A stretch of 64,000 bases of DNA, from contig NZ_CP054918.1 in the NCBI RefSeq assembly GCF_013364195.1, positions 1,601,001 through 1,665,000 on the forward strand, given 5' to 3'. Under the pieces are notes generated by a model. The model was not told where the DNA came from, did no database searches, and was given only the letters and a program-made list of their open reading frames with translations. Position 1 is the stretch's first letter, and each line of letters opens with the position of its first letter. Below, one piece after another: positions 34,591-41,126 of this stretch. The translations under genes were made by a program, and so were the position numbers. This DNA comes from Streptomyces sp. NA04227 (GTDB lineage: Bacteria > Actinomycetota > Actinomycetes > Streptomycetales > Streptomycetaceae).

Positions 34591-34613
34591 CTTCCCGACA
34601 AGCCGTCGGGAAG
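34591..34613. promoter_or_regulatory. 9-bp inverted repeat directly upstream of the hmuO promoter
   Basis: CTTCCCGAC (34591-34599) and GTCGGGAAG (34605-34613) with a 5-nt spacer. They end 5 bp before the -35 hexamer. This could insulate against upstream transcription or bind a second regulator besides the iron repressor. Confidence 0.45.
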
Positions 34614-34617
34614 AATA

Positions 34618-34646
34618 TTGACTTAGGTAAGGCTAGCCTAAATACT
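34618..34646 (+). promoter_or_regulatory. Iron-regulated promoter with DmdR/DtxR box upstream of heme oxygenase
   Basis: -35 TTGACT (34618-34623), a 17-bp spacer and -10 AATACT (34641-34646). The spacer is filled by TTAGGTAAGGCTAGCCTAA (34623-34641), which matches the 19-bp DtxR/DmdR consensus TTAGGTTAGGCTAACCTAA at 17 positions. Fe2+-bound repressor would cover the whole promoter, so the gene should be on only under iron starvation. Confidence 0.92.
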
Positions 34647-34693
34647 ACCGGCGTTCCCGCCAGTTCCCGCCACCGTCCCGGGAGGGCCCCACC

Positions 34694-35344
34694 GTGAGCA
34701 CGCCGTTCTCGACGCTCATACGCACCGCGTCCCACGAGCAGCACACCCAGGCCGAGACCTCGGCCTTCATGAGCGACCTGCTCGGCGGCCGCCTCGGCGT
34801 CGCGGCCTACGCGCGCTACACCGAGCAACTCTGGTTCGTCTACGAGGCGTTGGAGAGTGCCACGGCCCGCCTGGCCGAGGACCCGGTGGCGGGCCCCTTC
34901 CTGCGGCCCGAACTGCTGCGCGGGCCCACCCTGGAACGCGACCTGGCCCATCTGCGCGGCGCCGACTGGCGTGCACGGGTCACACCGCTGCCCGCGACCC
35001 GGCGGTACGCGGACCGGGTGCGCGAGTGCGCGGCCGACTGGCCCGGCGGTTACGTGGCCCACCACTACACCCGCTACCTCGGCGACCTCTCCGGCGGTCA
35101 GATCATCCGCGACAAGGCCGAACGCACCTGGGGCTTCGCGCGCAAGGGCGACGGCGTCCGGTTCTACGTCTTCGAGGACATCTCCAACCCGGCCGCCTTC
35201 AAGCGCGATTACCGCGAACTGCTCGACGCCGTACCCGCGGACGACCTGGAGAAGCAGCGCATCGTCGAGGAGTGCAAGCGCGCCTTCTCCTTCAACACGG
35301 CCGTCTTCCGCGAACTGGGCGAGGAGTTCCCGCTCAGCGCGTGA
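34694..35344 (+). CDS. hmuO: Heme oxygenase (biliverdin-producing)
   Basis: 216 residues, the size of HmuO-type enzymes. It opens heme to biliverdin, CO and Fe2+ to recover iron. The proximal heme ligand is probably H17 in 'ASHEQHTQAETSAFM'; the distal flexible helix is 'RYLGDLSGGQIIRDKAERTW' with the conserved GDLSGG glycines. GTG 34694 follows GGGAGGG. The DmdR box in its promoter shows directly that it belongs to the iron-starvation regulon. No heme uptake genes are beside it, so heme import must be encoded elsewhere. Confidence 0.96.
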   Translation: MSTPFSTLIRTASHEQHTQAETSAFMSDLLGGRLGVAAYARYTEQLWFVYEALESATARLAEDPVAGPFLRPELLRGPTLERDLAHLRGADWRARVTPLPATRRYADRVRECAADWPGGYVAHHYTRYLGDLSGGQIIRDKAERTWGFARKGDGVRFYVFEDISNPAAFKRDYRELLDAVPADDLEKQRIVEECKRAFSFNTAVFRELGEEFPLSA

Positions 35345-35479
35345 GGGAGTGCGGGTGCGCGCCGTTCAACGCGGTCGCGGGCGCGGGTGGTTGCGTACGT
35401 GCACGTGAACTCACTTACACGCAGGGCCGGTTGACCGCATACGCCGCGAACGTAACTGCGCACGGGCGGAGTTGAGGCC

Positions 35480-36322
35480 TCACCGCTCCAACTCCACGCG
35501 ACCGCCGAGCTCGACCATCCCGTCCGGCTGTGGCGCGGTGAGGAGTTGGGAGCCGCGCCCCTGGGTGATGTTGAGCGCGCGGCCCAACTCCGCGGTGAGC
35601 AGCAGGGCCGCCGCGCCGGTCGCCTCGTCCTCGTCGATGCCGTCGTCCCGGCCGGGGAAGGCGCGGGCCCGGACGCGTCCGGCGGGCTCGTCCTCCCAGG
35701 CCCAGGCATAGATCCACTCACCGGGCGGGGGGACGGGAAGCGCGTCGACCTCGACGGGTGAGCCGTACCGGCGCAGGGTGCGCGGCGGGGCCCAGTCGGG
35801 GTCGGCCTCGATCCAGCTGAACTCGCCGTCGAGTCGCGCGCCCACCACCCCCGCGCCGGTGACGAGTTCGGGGACGTCCAGGAGCCAGGCGGCGCCCACG
35901 CAGGGGTAGCCCGCGAACGGCAGCCGGAGGGTCGGCGTATAGATGTCGAGGGTGCCGCGCTCGGGGTCGTCCACGAACACGGTCTCGCTGAAGCCGAGTT
36001 GGCGGGCGAGCTCCTGACGGGCCGCGACGGTCGGCACGAATGCCCCCTCGCGCACCACACCGAGCCGGTTGCCGTGCTCGCCGTCGGGACCGCAGAAGAC
36101 GCGCAGTACGTCGACGACGGTCTCGGGCGCGGCGGGCCGGAGCGGGCGACGGGGGCGCGGGACGGGGCGGGCACGGGCTTCGCCGCGCGAGTCACCTCCC
36201 GTACGGGAGCCGCCTTCCGCACGGGAGCCGCCTCCCCCGTCGGCGCCGTCCTCGGCTCGGACGCAGTACGGGACCCGGTCGCCGTCCCGGGCGACGAGCA
36301 TGCGGTCTTCGCGTGCGGTCAT
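35480..36322 (-). CDS. PhzF family phenazine biosynthesis-like epimerase/isomerase
   Basis: 280 residues from ATG 36322 (ATG 36301 is equally possible; neither has a good ribosome site). The two-domain diaminopimelate-epimerase-like fold is indicated by 'VLRVFCGPDGEHGNRLGVVREG', by 'LGFSETVFVDD' carrying the PhzF catalytic Glu, 'LPFAGYPCVGAAWLL' and 'DEATGAAALLLTAELGRALNITQGRGSQL'. The first 55 residues are a Gly/Ser/Arg/Glu-rich insert (DGGGGSRAEGGSRTGGDSR) not found in typical PhzF. No phenazine genes are nearby; family members isomerise assorted small molecules, and the substrate here is unknown. Confidence 0.85.
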   Translation of the reverse strand: MTAREDRMLVARDGDRVPYCVRAEDGADGGGGSRAEGGSRTGGDSRGEARARPVPRPRRPLRPAAPETVVDVLRVFCGPDGEHGNRLGVVREGAFVPTVAARQELARQLGFSETVFVDDPERGTLDIYTPTLRLPFAGYPCVGAAWLLDVPELVTGAGVVGARLDGEFSWIEADPDWAPPRTLRRYGSPVEVDALPVPPPGEWIYAWAWEDEPAGRVRARAFPGRDDGIDEDEATGAAALLLTAELGRALNITQGRGSQLLTAPQPDGMVELGGRVELER

Positions 36323-36515
36323 CCGCGCATTGAAGCAGGCTCCGGGCCACCGGCGCCAAGTCGTTTCCAAGGGTGTGTCCACCTTCCCGCCGGATCCGGC
36401 GGTCCTCCAGGTCACGGTGTGGGCGCGGTGTGGGCGCGGTATCCGGTCCCGACGCTCGCGCTGTTCCCGGCCCCGGTAGGGTTCGGGCCCGGGAAGGGGA
36501 AGGTGACGGGAGTCG

Positions 36516-37517
36516 ATGAGCAAGGTGCACAGGGTGGGCCGGGTCGTGGCGGCAGCGGCGACGGTGACGGTGCTGGCCGTGACGGCGAGCGCGTGCGTGA
36601 CGGTGCACGGGGAGCGGGAGATCATCCCGTCCGCGACGAAGGCCGAAGCGGCCGCCGCGCTCGAGGAGTTCACCACCGCGTACAACAAGGCGGACAAGTC
36701 CTTCGATCCGTCCAAGGACGCGGACCAGGTCACCGGTCCGCTCGGGGCGATCAACCAGGCGGGCCTGAAGGCCAAGCACAAGAACCACCCGGAGGGCAAC
36801 CCCAAGCACGCGCCGCTGGAACTGACGGACGCGAAGTTCAGCATCCCCAAGCAGGCGGGCTGGCCGAAGTTCTTCGTCGCCGACACCGACTCCAACCGGG
36901 ACCGTGACGACAAGTCCGGTTACGACAACCGCTGGTTGATCGTCTTCACGCGCACGGGCGTCGACGCCCCCTGGAAGGGCACGTACCTCACGCTGCTCGG
37001 CCTGGACGAGGTGCCGGAGCTGAAGACGGACGCCGACGGTCTGGCCGAGCCGGTGGACCCGGCGGACACCGCGCTACTCAGCGCGCCCAAGTCGCTCGGC
37101 TCCGCCTACACCGACTACCTCGGCAAGAAGGGCTCGGAGACCGTCTTCGCCCCCGGCGCGCACACCACCGGCTGGCGCGCCCAGCGCGACAAGCTGGCCG
37201 AACGGCCCGGCTACGTACGGCAGTACATCGACGAGCCGATGGTCGACGACGCCTACGCCCCGCTCGGCCTGCGGACCAAGGACGGCGGCGCGCTGGTCTT
37301 CTTCGCGACCCGGCACTACGAGAAGATCACCGCGTCCAAGGGCCTGGACCTGCCGCTCACCGAGGACATCAAGGCGTTGATGACCGGTGAGGCGAAGGAG
37401 TCAGTAACCCTGGAGAAGGTCTCCAACCAGTCGGCGGTGGACCCCGGCAAGGGCGGCCGCGGCAAGGTCAACATCCTCAACCGCATCCAGGGCGTCACGG
37501 GGGCCAAGGGCCAGTAA
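36516..37517 (+). CDS. Putative lipoprotein of unknown function
   Basis: 333 residues; ATG 36516 has GGGAG upstream. The N-terminus is a lipoprotein signal: basic n-region, hydrophobic AAAATVTVLAV, lipobox VTASAC with the lipidated Cys at residue 27. The mature protein has 'EFTTAYNKADKSFDPSKDA' (an NTF2-like start seen in DUF8094-type proteins), then 'NRWLIVFTRTGVDAPWKGTYLTLL' and 'YAPLGLRTKDGGALVFFATRHYEKI'. It is probably an extracytoplasmic two-domain protein at the membrane surface. No function is known. It stands alone, divergent from the PhzF-like gene. Confidence 0.85.
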   Translation: MSKVHRVGRVVAAAATVTVLAVTASACVTVHGEREIIPSATKAEAAAALEEFTTAYNKADKSFDPSKDADQVTGPLGAINQAGLKAKHKNHPEGNPKHAPLELTDAKFSIPKQAGWPKFFVADTDSNRDRDDKSGYDNRWLIVFTRTGVDAPWKGTYLTLLGLDEVPELKTDADGLAEPVDPADTALLSAPKSLGSAYTDYLGKKGSETVFAPGAHTTGWRAQRDKLAERPGYVRQYIDEPMVDDAYAPLGLRTKDGGALVFFATRHYEKITASKGLDLPLTEDIKALMTGEAKESVTLEKVSNQSAVDPGKGGRGKVNILNRIQGVTGAKGQ

Positions 37518-37668
37518 CCGGCCCTGGGTCGCGGGGAGTTGTGCTCTGCGGCGCCCGTGAACCGAGGGTTCCGGCCCGCGCCTTCGTCGGCGCGGGCCGC
37601 GCGAACGTCAGCCGTCGGTCGTCGGTGTCGTCAACCGTCGGTCATCGGTTCGCCAGCCGCCGTCCGTC

Positions 37669-37697
37669 AGCCGCCATCCGTCATCCGTCATCCGTCA
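37669..37697. repeat. 7-bp tandem repeat (ATCCGTC) over the Prim-Pol stop codon
   Basis: Three to four near-perfect units end in the TGA of the minus-strand gene (37695-37697). Read on that strand each unit carries TGACGGA, so successive TGAs fall in all three frames. Looser CCGTCGG/CCGTCAG repeats continue leftward to about 37605. Confidence 0.85.
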
Positions 37698-38423
37698 GCG
37701 GCGCGAGGGCCAGGCCGCCGCGTGGTGGCCGGGGTCCGTGCCCGCGTGCCGGGCGCAGGCGTCGGTGAGCGCTTCGAGGAGGGTCAGCGGGTCGGGCAGG
37801 GGGTGTTCGGGGCCGCGCAGCCAGCGCACGTCATGGTCGCCGGGCAGCCGGGCGGGCGGGAGCAGCACGTACGAGCCACGGCAGTGCCAGCGCAGACCGG
37901 GGTGCTCGTCCATGGTCTCGGGGTGACAGTCGAGTTCGCAGGGCCACCACTCGTCCTCGTCCTCGGGGGTGCCGCGGGTGGCGGTGAAGAAGAGCATGCG
38001 GTCGTCGCCGGACTCGGCGATCGGGCCGACCTCGATCCCCTTGGTCTGCAGGCGCTCCAGGGCTTCGGCGCCCGCTGCGACCGGTACGTCGAGCACGTCG
38101 TGGACCATGCCGGTGGCGGTGATGAAGTTGGCCTCGGGATCGGCCGCGGCCCAGCGTTCGATCTGGGCGCGGTCGGTGGTGGACTGGGTCTGCCAGGCGA
38201 AGGAGACGGGGTGCTGTCCCGGCGTGGGGCAGCCGATGCGCTCACAGGAACATCGGTACCCGGCCGGGTGGGCGGCAGGGGCTATCGGCATGCCCGCGGC
38301 GGCGACGGCAAGGAGCAGGGCTTCGCGTTCCGCGCCGACGTCCGCCCCGCTCTCCTTGGGGCGGCGGCCTCGCAGCCACTGGGAGATCTTGCTCTGCCCT
38401 CGGCGGCCGAACTCAGCGCCCAT
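37695..38423 (-). CDS. Orphan bifunctional primase/polymerase (Prim-Pol) N-terminal domain protein
   Basis: 242 residues from ATG 38423 with GAGGGG upstream. 'AEREALLLAVAAAGMPIAPAAHPAGYRCSCERIGCPTPGQHPVSFAWQTQSTTDRAQIERWAAADPEANFITATGMVHDVLDV' follows the Prim-Pol pattern: the Cys pairs of a zinc site, the 'HP-x-W-T' strand and the 'W..A.P.AN' helix. The catalytic DxD is changed to 'HDVLDVP', in which only part of the acidic set remains. 'ELDCHPETMDEHPGLRWHCRGSYVLLPPA' matches the C-terminal half. There is no helicase or replication module, so this is a chromosomal stand-alone copy of unknown role. Confidence 0.8.
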   Translation of the reverse strand: MGAEFGRRGQSKISQWLRGRRPKESGADVGAEREALLLAVAAAGMPIAPAAHPAGYRCSCERIGCPTPGQHPVSFAWQTQSTTDRAQIERWAAADPEANFITATGMVHDVLDVPVAAGAEALERLQTKGIEVGPIAESGDDRMLFFTATRGTPEDEDEWWPCELDCHPETMDEHPGLRWHCRGSYVLLPPARLPGDHDVRWLRGPEHPLPDPLTLLEALTDACARHAGTDPGHHAAAWPSRR

Positions 38424-38549
38424 GCATCCCCTCGCCTCGTCGTGGAAGCCCACAGATATCCCCCATGGTCGCACCATCCGGTGGCCCACGTGGCCACAGT
38501 GCGCTTCCGGTCCGTGCGGGACGACGCCCACCGAGGGGATGTCGGCGCA

Positions 38550-38597
38550 CTATGACAGGAATTGTCGTAGCGCGCTGTCATCGGGGTCACATATGTG
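38550..38597. promoter_or_regulatory. Two dyads in the 380-bp gap upstream of the Prim-Pol gene
   Basis: CTATGACA (38550-38557) faces TGTCGTAG (38563-38570, 7/8 complementary), and CACATATGTG (38588-38597) is a perfect palindrome. Both lie 127-174 bp before the Prim-Pol start, in the AT-richest part of 38424-38803. Read on the minus strand, CATAGT could serve as a -10. The regulator is unknown. Confidence 0.4.
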
Positions 38598-38718
38598 CAC
38601 CGACCGCGCCCGACCGCTGGTGGCGGTCCGGCCGACGGTCGGATGCGGGTGTGGCGGGGGTCGTCCCGTGGGGAGGATGAGGGGTCTGCGGCCGGGGTTC
38701 CGTCCGGCGGGGAATTTT

Positions 38719-38742
38719 GCCGTACGGAGATCTTCGTACGGC
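38719..38742. terminator. Hairpin downstream of the 38804 TetR gene
   Basis: GCCGTACG (38719-38726) and CGTACGGC (38735-38742) flank a central AGATCT. It lies 62 bp past the TetR stop on the minus strand. The element shares CGTACGGAGATC with the repeat units at 54065-54166. Confidence 0.5.
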
Positions 38743-38803
38743 ACTTTCTCTGCCGGGCCGGACGGGTGGCCGGACCGCCAGCTCGGCGGTGCCGACCGAA
38801 GGC

Positions 38804-39472
38804 TCAGCGCGGGGCGAGCCCGTTGAGTGCGTAGTCGACGAGGGTGTCGGTGTACTCGTGGGTCAGCGGGGCGGTCCGCTGGAGCCAGCGCTGGGCGAGG
38901 GGGGAGACGAACAGTTCCAGGGCGATGCGGGGGTCGATGTCGGGGCGCACCTGACCGGCGCGCTGCGCCGACTTCAGCCGCTCGACGTACAACTGGAGCT
39001 GGGGTTCGAGCAGTTGGGTGACGAAGGTGCGGCCGAGCTGCTCGTCGACGACGCCCTGTGCGGCGAGCGCCCGCGCGGGCGCCTCGAACCGCGGGTCGAG
39101 CATCTCGTCGACGGTGGCCCGCAGCACGAGCTTGAGGTCCGCGGCCAGGTCCCCGGTGTCCGGGAACTCGTACGGCTGCCGCCCGATCTGCTCGTAGGAG
39201 CGCTCCGAGAGGTCGAGGAAGGCCTCCAGGAGCACCTCTCCCTTCGAGGTCCACCAGCGGTAGATCGTCTGCTTGCCTACTCCGGCGCGGGCGGCGATGG
39301 CCTCGATGGTCGTACGCGGGTAGCCGACCTCGGCCACCAGGGCGAGTGCCGCGTCGTAGATGGCACGGCGCGAGCGCTCGCTGCGGCGCGTGGCATCGGG
39401 GGCGGACTTGGCCTCGGGCGCGGATGCGGCCTCGGGATCCATCGGGGCGGAGGCGGGCGGCTTCGGGGACAT
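38804..39472 (-). CDS. TetR/AcrR family transcriptional regulator
   Basis: 222 residues from ATG 39472 (ATG 39442 also possible). An Ala/Pro-rich lead precedes the TetR HTH at about residues 30-75: 'RRAIYDAALALVAEVGYPRTTIEAIAARAGVGKQTIYRWWTSKGEVLLEAFLD'. The C-terminal ligand domain matches the TetR_C group (WHG-type) with 'YDFPDTGDL'-like 'YEFPDTGDLAADLKLVLRATV'. TAGATT lies 8 bp before the ATG and no ribosome site is visible, suggesting a leaderless mRNA. Two matching dyads (39505-39519 and 39586-39616) lie between it and the DUF6243 gene, so it should repress itself and DUF6243. Confidence 0.93.
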   Translation of the reverse strand: MSPKPPASAPMDPEAASAPEAKSAPDATRRSERSRRAIYDAALALVAEVGYPRTTIEAIAARAGVGKQTIYRWWTSKGEVLLEAFLDLSERSYEQIGRQPYEFPDTGDLAADLKLVLRATVDEMLDPRFEAPARALAAQGVVDEQLGRTFVTQLLEPQLQLYVERLKSAQRAGQVRPDIDPRIALELFVSPLAQRWLQRTAPLTHEYTDTLVDYALNGLAPR

Positions 39473-39504
39473 GCGGCCGAATCTACCGGGTTCGGAGGGC
39501 AGCG

Positions 39505-39519
39505 AGACGCCGCGTCTCA
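39505..39519. promoter_or_regulatory. TetR operator, proximal copy (GAGACG-CCG-CGTCTC)
   Basis: 15-bp dyad with perfect GAGACGC arms, 33 bp upstream of the TetR start. It shares the GAGACG/CGTCTC arms with the larger site at 39586-39616. Confidence 0.75.
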
Positions 39520-39585
39520 AGACCTCGCAGGAGAGCCGCGGAAATTCGGTGGACAGCGGGGCACCGCCGGGCGCACCGTAGAGCG

Positions 39586-39616
39586 AGCTTCACGAGACGG
39601 ACCGTCTCGTGAAGCT
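39586..39616. promoter_or_regulatory. TetR operator, 31-bp perfect dyad
   Basis: Fifteen-bp arms (left arm AGCTTCACGAGACGG) around a single A at 39601. It lies 39 bp before the DUF6243 ATG and 81 bp from the first dyad, between divergent genes. This is among the clearest operators in the window. Confidence 0.88.
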
Positions 39617-39654
39617 GGTCCGAGCACTGGCACGAACACCCGGAGGTGAGACCC

Positions 39655-40014
39655 ATGGCGCGCAAAGGAAACATGCTGGGCGTCGGAGGCACCCGCAACA
39701 ACCTGTCCCGCGGCGCCCTGCGCGGCAACGGCCGCGGCAGCGGTTACGGCAACCAGGACCCGAACGCGCAGAAGCGCGAACTGCTGCGCAGGTTGCGGGA
39801 GTCGCGCCAGGAGCCCCAGGGGCCACAAGAGTCCCGGGAGTCACAGGGGTCACAGGGCTCACAGGGGTCACAGGAGAGTGGCGGGGCCGGGGCGGCGGGA
39901 TCGGGTACGGACACAGGGCCCGACGGTGAGACCGGGAGCAGGGCCGACGCCGCGTCCGACACCACAACCGAAGCCGCGTCCGACTCCGAAACCGCGTCCG
40001 GCACCGACGAGTAG
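39655..40014 (+). CDS. DUF6243 family small acidic protein with Gln/Ser repeat tail
   Basis: 119 residues; ATG 39655 has a perfect GGAGGTGA site. 'NMLGVGGTRNNLSRGALRGNG' and 'QKRELLRRLRESR' define DUF6243, a short family seen in Streptomyces. The tail is disordered: QGSQGSQGSQ encoded by 9-bp tandem repeats, then an Asp/Thr/Ser-rich end. The charge changes from basic to strongly acidic along the chain. No function is known; nothing suggests an enzyme. Its promoter carries the 31-bp dyad, so expression is controlled by the divergent TetR protein, whose main target it probably is. Confidence 0.88.
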   Translation: MARKGNMLGVGGTRNNLSRGALRGNGRGSGYGNQDPNAQKRELLRRLRESRQEPQGPQESRESQGSQGSQGSQESGGAGAAGSGTDTGPDGETGSRADAASDTTTEAASDSETASGTDE

Positions 40015-40060
40015 ACAGAGGCCGGAGGCCGCGAACCGCGAGCCGCGAACTGCGACCCAC

Positions 40061-40094
40061 GAGCTGTGAACCGCGAGCCCGCGGTTCACAGCTC
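40061..40094 (+). terminator. Strong hairpin after DUF6243
   Basis: A perfect 15-bp stem (GAGCTGTGAACCGCG at 40061-40075 with 40080-40094) and a 4-nt loop. It is 47 bp past the stop, preceded by CGCGAACCGCGAGC repeats. Confidence 0.88.
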
Positions 40095-40129
40095 GCCGCC
40101 CAGAAAGCTCCACCCCAGCCGTCAGGCAC

Positions 40130-40294
40130 TCAGCAGACGCCCGGCCGCCGCCCCTCGGGAGCGGCGGCCGCTCGCGTTCCTCGGGCAGGCAGCGGCGCCC
40201 CGTGCCGGATCGCGTTCCCCGCGTTGATTCCGTACGCGAAGTCTCGGACGGCCATCAGCACACGGTGCATGACGCCGTGGGTCGGGTTCCTCAT
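40130..40294 (-). CDS. Small protein (54 residues) divergent from a TetR gene
   Basis: ATG 40294 has GGAGG 9 nt upstream (TGGAGGCGAGCCCC before the ATG). The product begins MRNPTHGVMHRVLMAVRDFA, continues YGINAGNAIRHGAPLP and ends in a basic Arg/Ala/Pro tail. The N-terminal amphipathic helix with a conserved-looking NAGNAIRHG turn suggests a real coding sequence rather than noise. It shares its promoter region with the divergent TetR gene, including the ACCG-TT-CGGT dyad. I do not know the family; the size fits a membrane-surface or regulatory microprotein. Confidence 0.55.
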   Translation of the reverse strand: MRNPTHGVMHRVLMAVRDFAYGINAGNAIRHGAPLPARGTRAAAAPEGRRPGVC

Positions 40295-40347
40295 GGGGCT
40301 CGCCTCCACGCAGGTAAACAGACCGGTATAGCAACCAGCGTAACCAT

Positions 40348-40357
40348 ACCGTTCGGT
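40348..40357. promoter_or_regulatory. Candidate TetR operator (ACCG-TT-CGGT)
   Basis: ACCGTTCGGT sits between the 54-residue gene and the TetR gene at 40373, with a related GACCGGTATA at 40321-40330. Such ACCG-NN-CGGT sites are frequent for this TetR subgroup. TACCGT at 40359-40364 may be the -10 of a leaderless TetR mRNA. Confidence 0.55.
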
Positions 40358-40372
40358 GTACCGTCAACTAAC

Positions 40373-40987
40373 ATGACCGACAACAGCGGGACCACCGGCC
40401 GGGGCGGCAAGCGGCGCGCTGCGCGCCCGCTGACACCCGCCGGCCTGAAGATCCTCGAAACGGCCTCCCGGCTCTTCTACGAACAGGGCATTCGCGCCGT
40501 CGGCGTGGAGGCGATAGCCGAGGAGGCGGGTGTCACCAAGAAGACGCTGTACGACCGTTTCGGGTCGAAGGAGGACCTGATCGTCGCCTACCTGAGGGCA
40601 CGCGACGACCTGTGGCGCGACACGCTCGAGCGGTATGTCGAGGAGCACGACGGTGCGCCCGACGAGAAGCTGCTGGCCACCTTCCGCGCGCTGGGGGCCT
40701 GGATGCGCGAGCGCAACCCGCGCGGCTGCGCGTTCGTCAACGCCTACGTCGAACTGCCCGCCGACCACCCCGGCCAGGAAGTCGCCCGCGAGCAGAAGGC
40801 CTGGTTCCTCGCCTACGTGAAGGACCTGGCCGCGGAGGCCGGAGTCGCGGACCCCGAGGCGCTGAGCAACCAGCTTCTGATCCTGCACGAGGGAGCCTGC
40901 GTCGCCGACGCCATGCGGTCGGTGGACGAGGCCACGGAACGCGCCGAGCAGATGGCCGCCGTTCTCGTCCGGCAGTCCATGCACTGA
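40373..40987 (+). CDS. TetR/AcrR family transcriptional regulator
   Basis: 204 residues. The HTH lies at about residues 22-68: 'GLKILETASRLFYEQGIRAVGVEAIAEEAGVTKKTLYDRFGSKEDLIVAYL'. The C-terminal domain has 'RNPRGCAFVNAYVELPADHPGQEVAREQKAWF', typical of the TetR_C_11/YcdC-like group that often controls a neighbouring oxidoreductase or exporter. ATG 40373 has no ribosome site and is probably leaderless. The divergent neighbour is only a 54-residue protein, which is therefore the likeliest target besides the regulator itself. Tandem 11-bp repeats lie behind the gene. Confidence 0.94.
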   Translation: MTDNSGTTGRGGKRRAARPLTPAGLKILETASRLFYEQGIRAVGVEAIAEEAGVTKKTLYDRFGSKEDLIVAYLRARDDLWRDTLERYVEEHDGAPDEKLLATFRALGAWMRERNPRGCAFVNAYVELPADHPGQEVAREQKAWFLAYVKDLAAEAGVADPEALSNQLLILHEGACVADAMRSVDEATERAEQMAAVLVRQSMH

Positions 40988-41068
40988 CCGGACGGAGCAG
41001 GCCGTCCCGCCCGTGAGCGACGGGCCCGGGATGACAGGCCAGAGACGACGGGCCCGGCACGGCGGACC

Positions 41069-41101
41069 CGGGACGGACGCGGGACGGACACGGGACGGAC
41101 A
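41069..41101. repeat. Three tandem copies of CGGGACGGAC(G/A)
   Basis: An 11-bp unit repeated at 41069, 41080 and 41091 and then decaying, in the convergent gap between the TetR gene and the methyltransferase. Longer GACGGGCCCGG echoes lie at 41010-41060. Confidence 0.8.
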
Positions 41102-41126
41102 CGGGCCGACCGAGGCGTACGCCCCG

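Noticed and set aside
35480..36913. 477-codon minus-strand frame as a long PhzF protein
   Set aside because: The part upstream of 36322 overlaps the start of the lipoprotein gene on the other strand and has no PhzF similarity.
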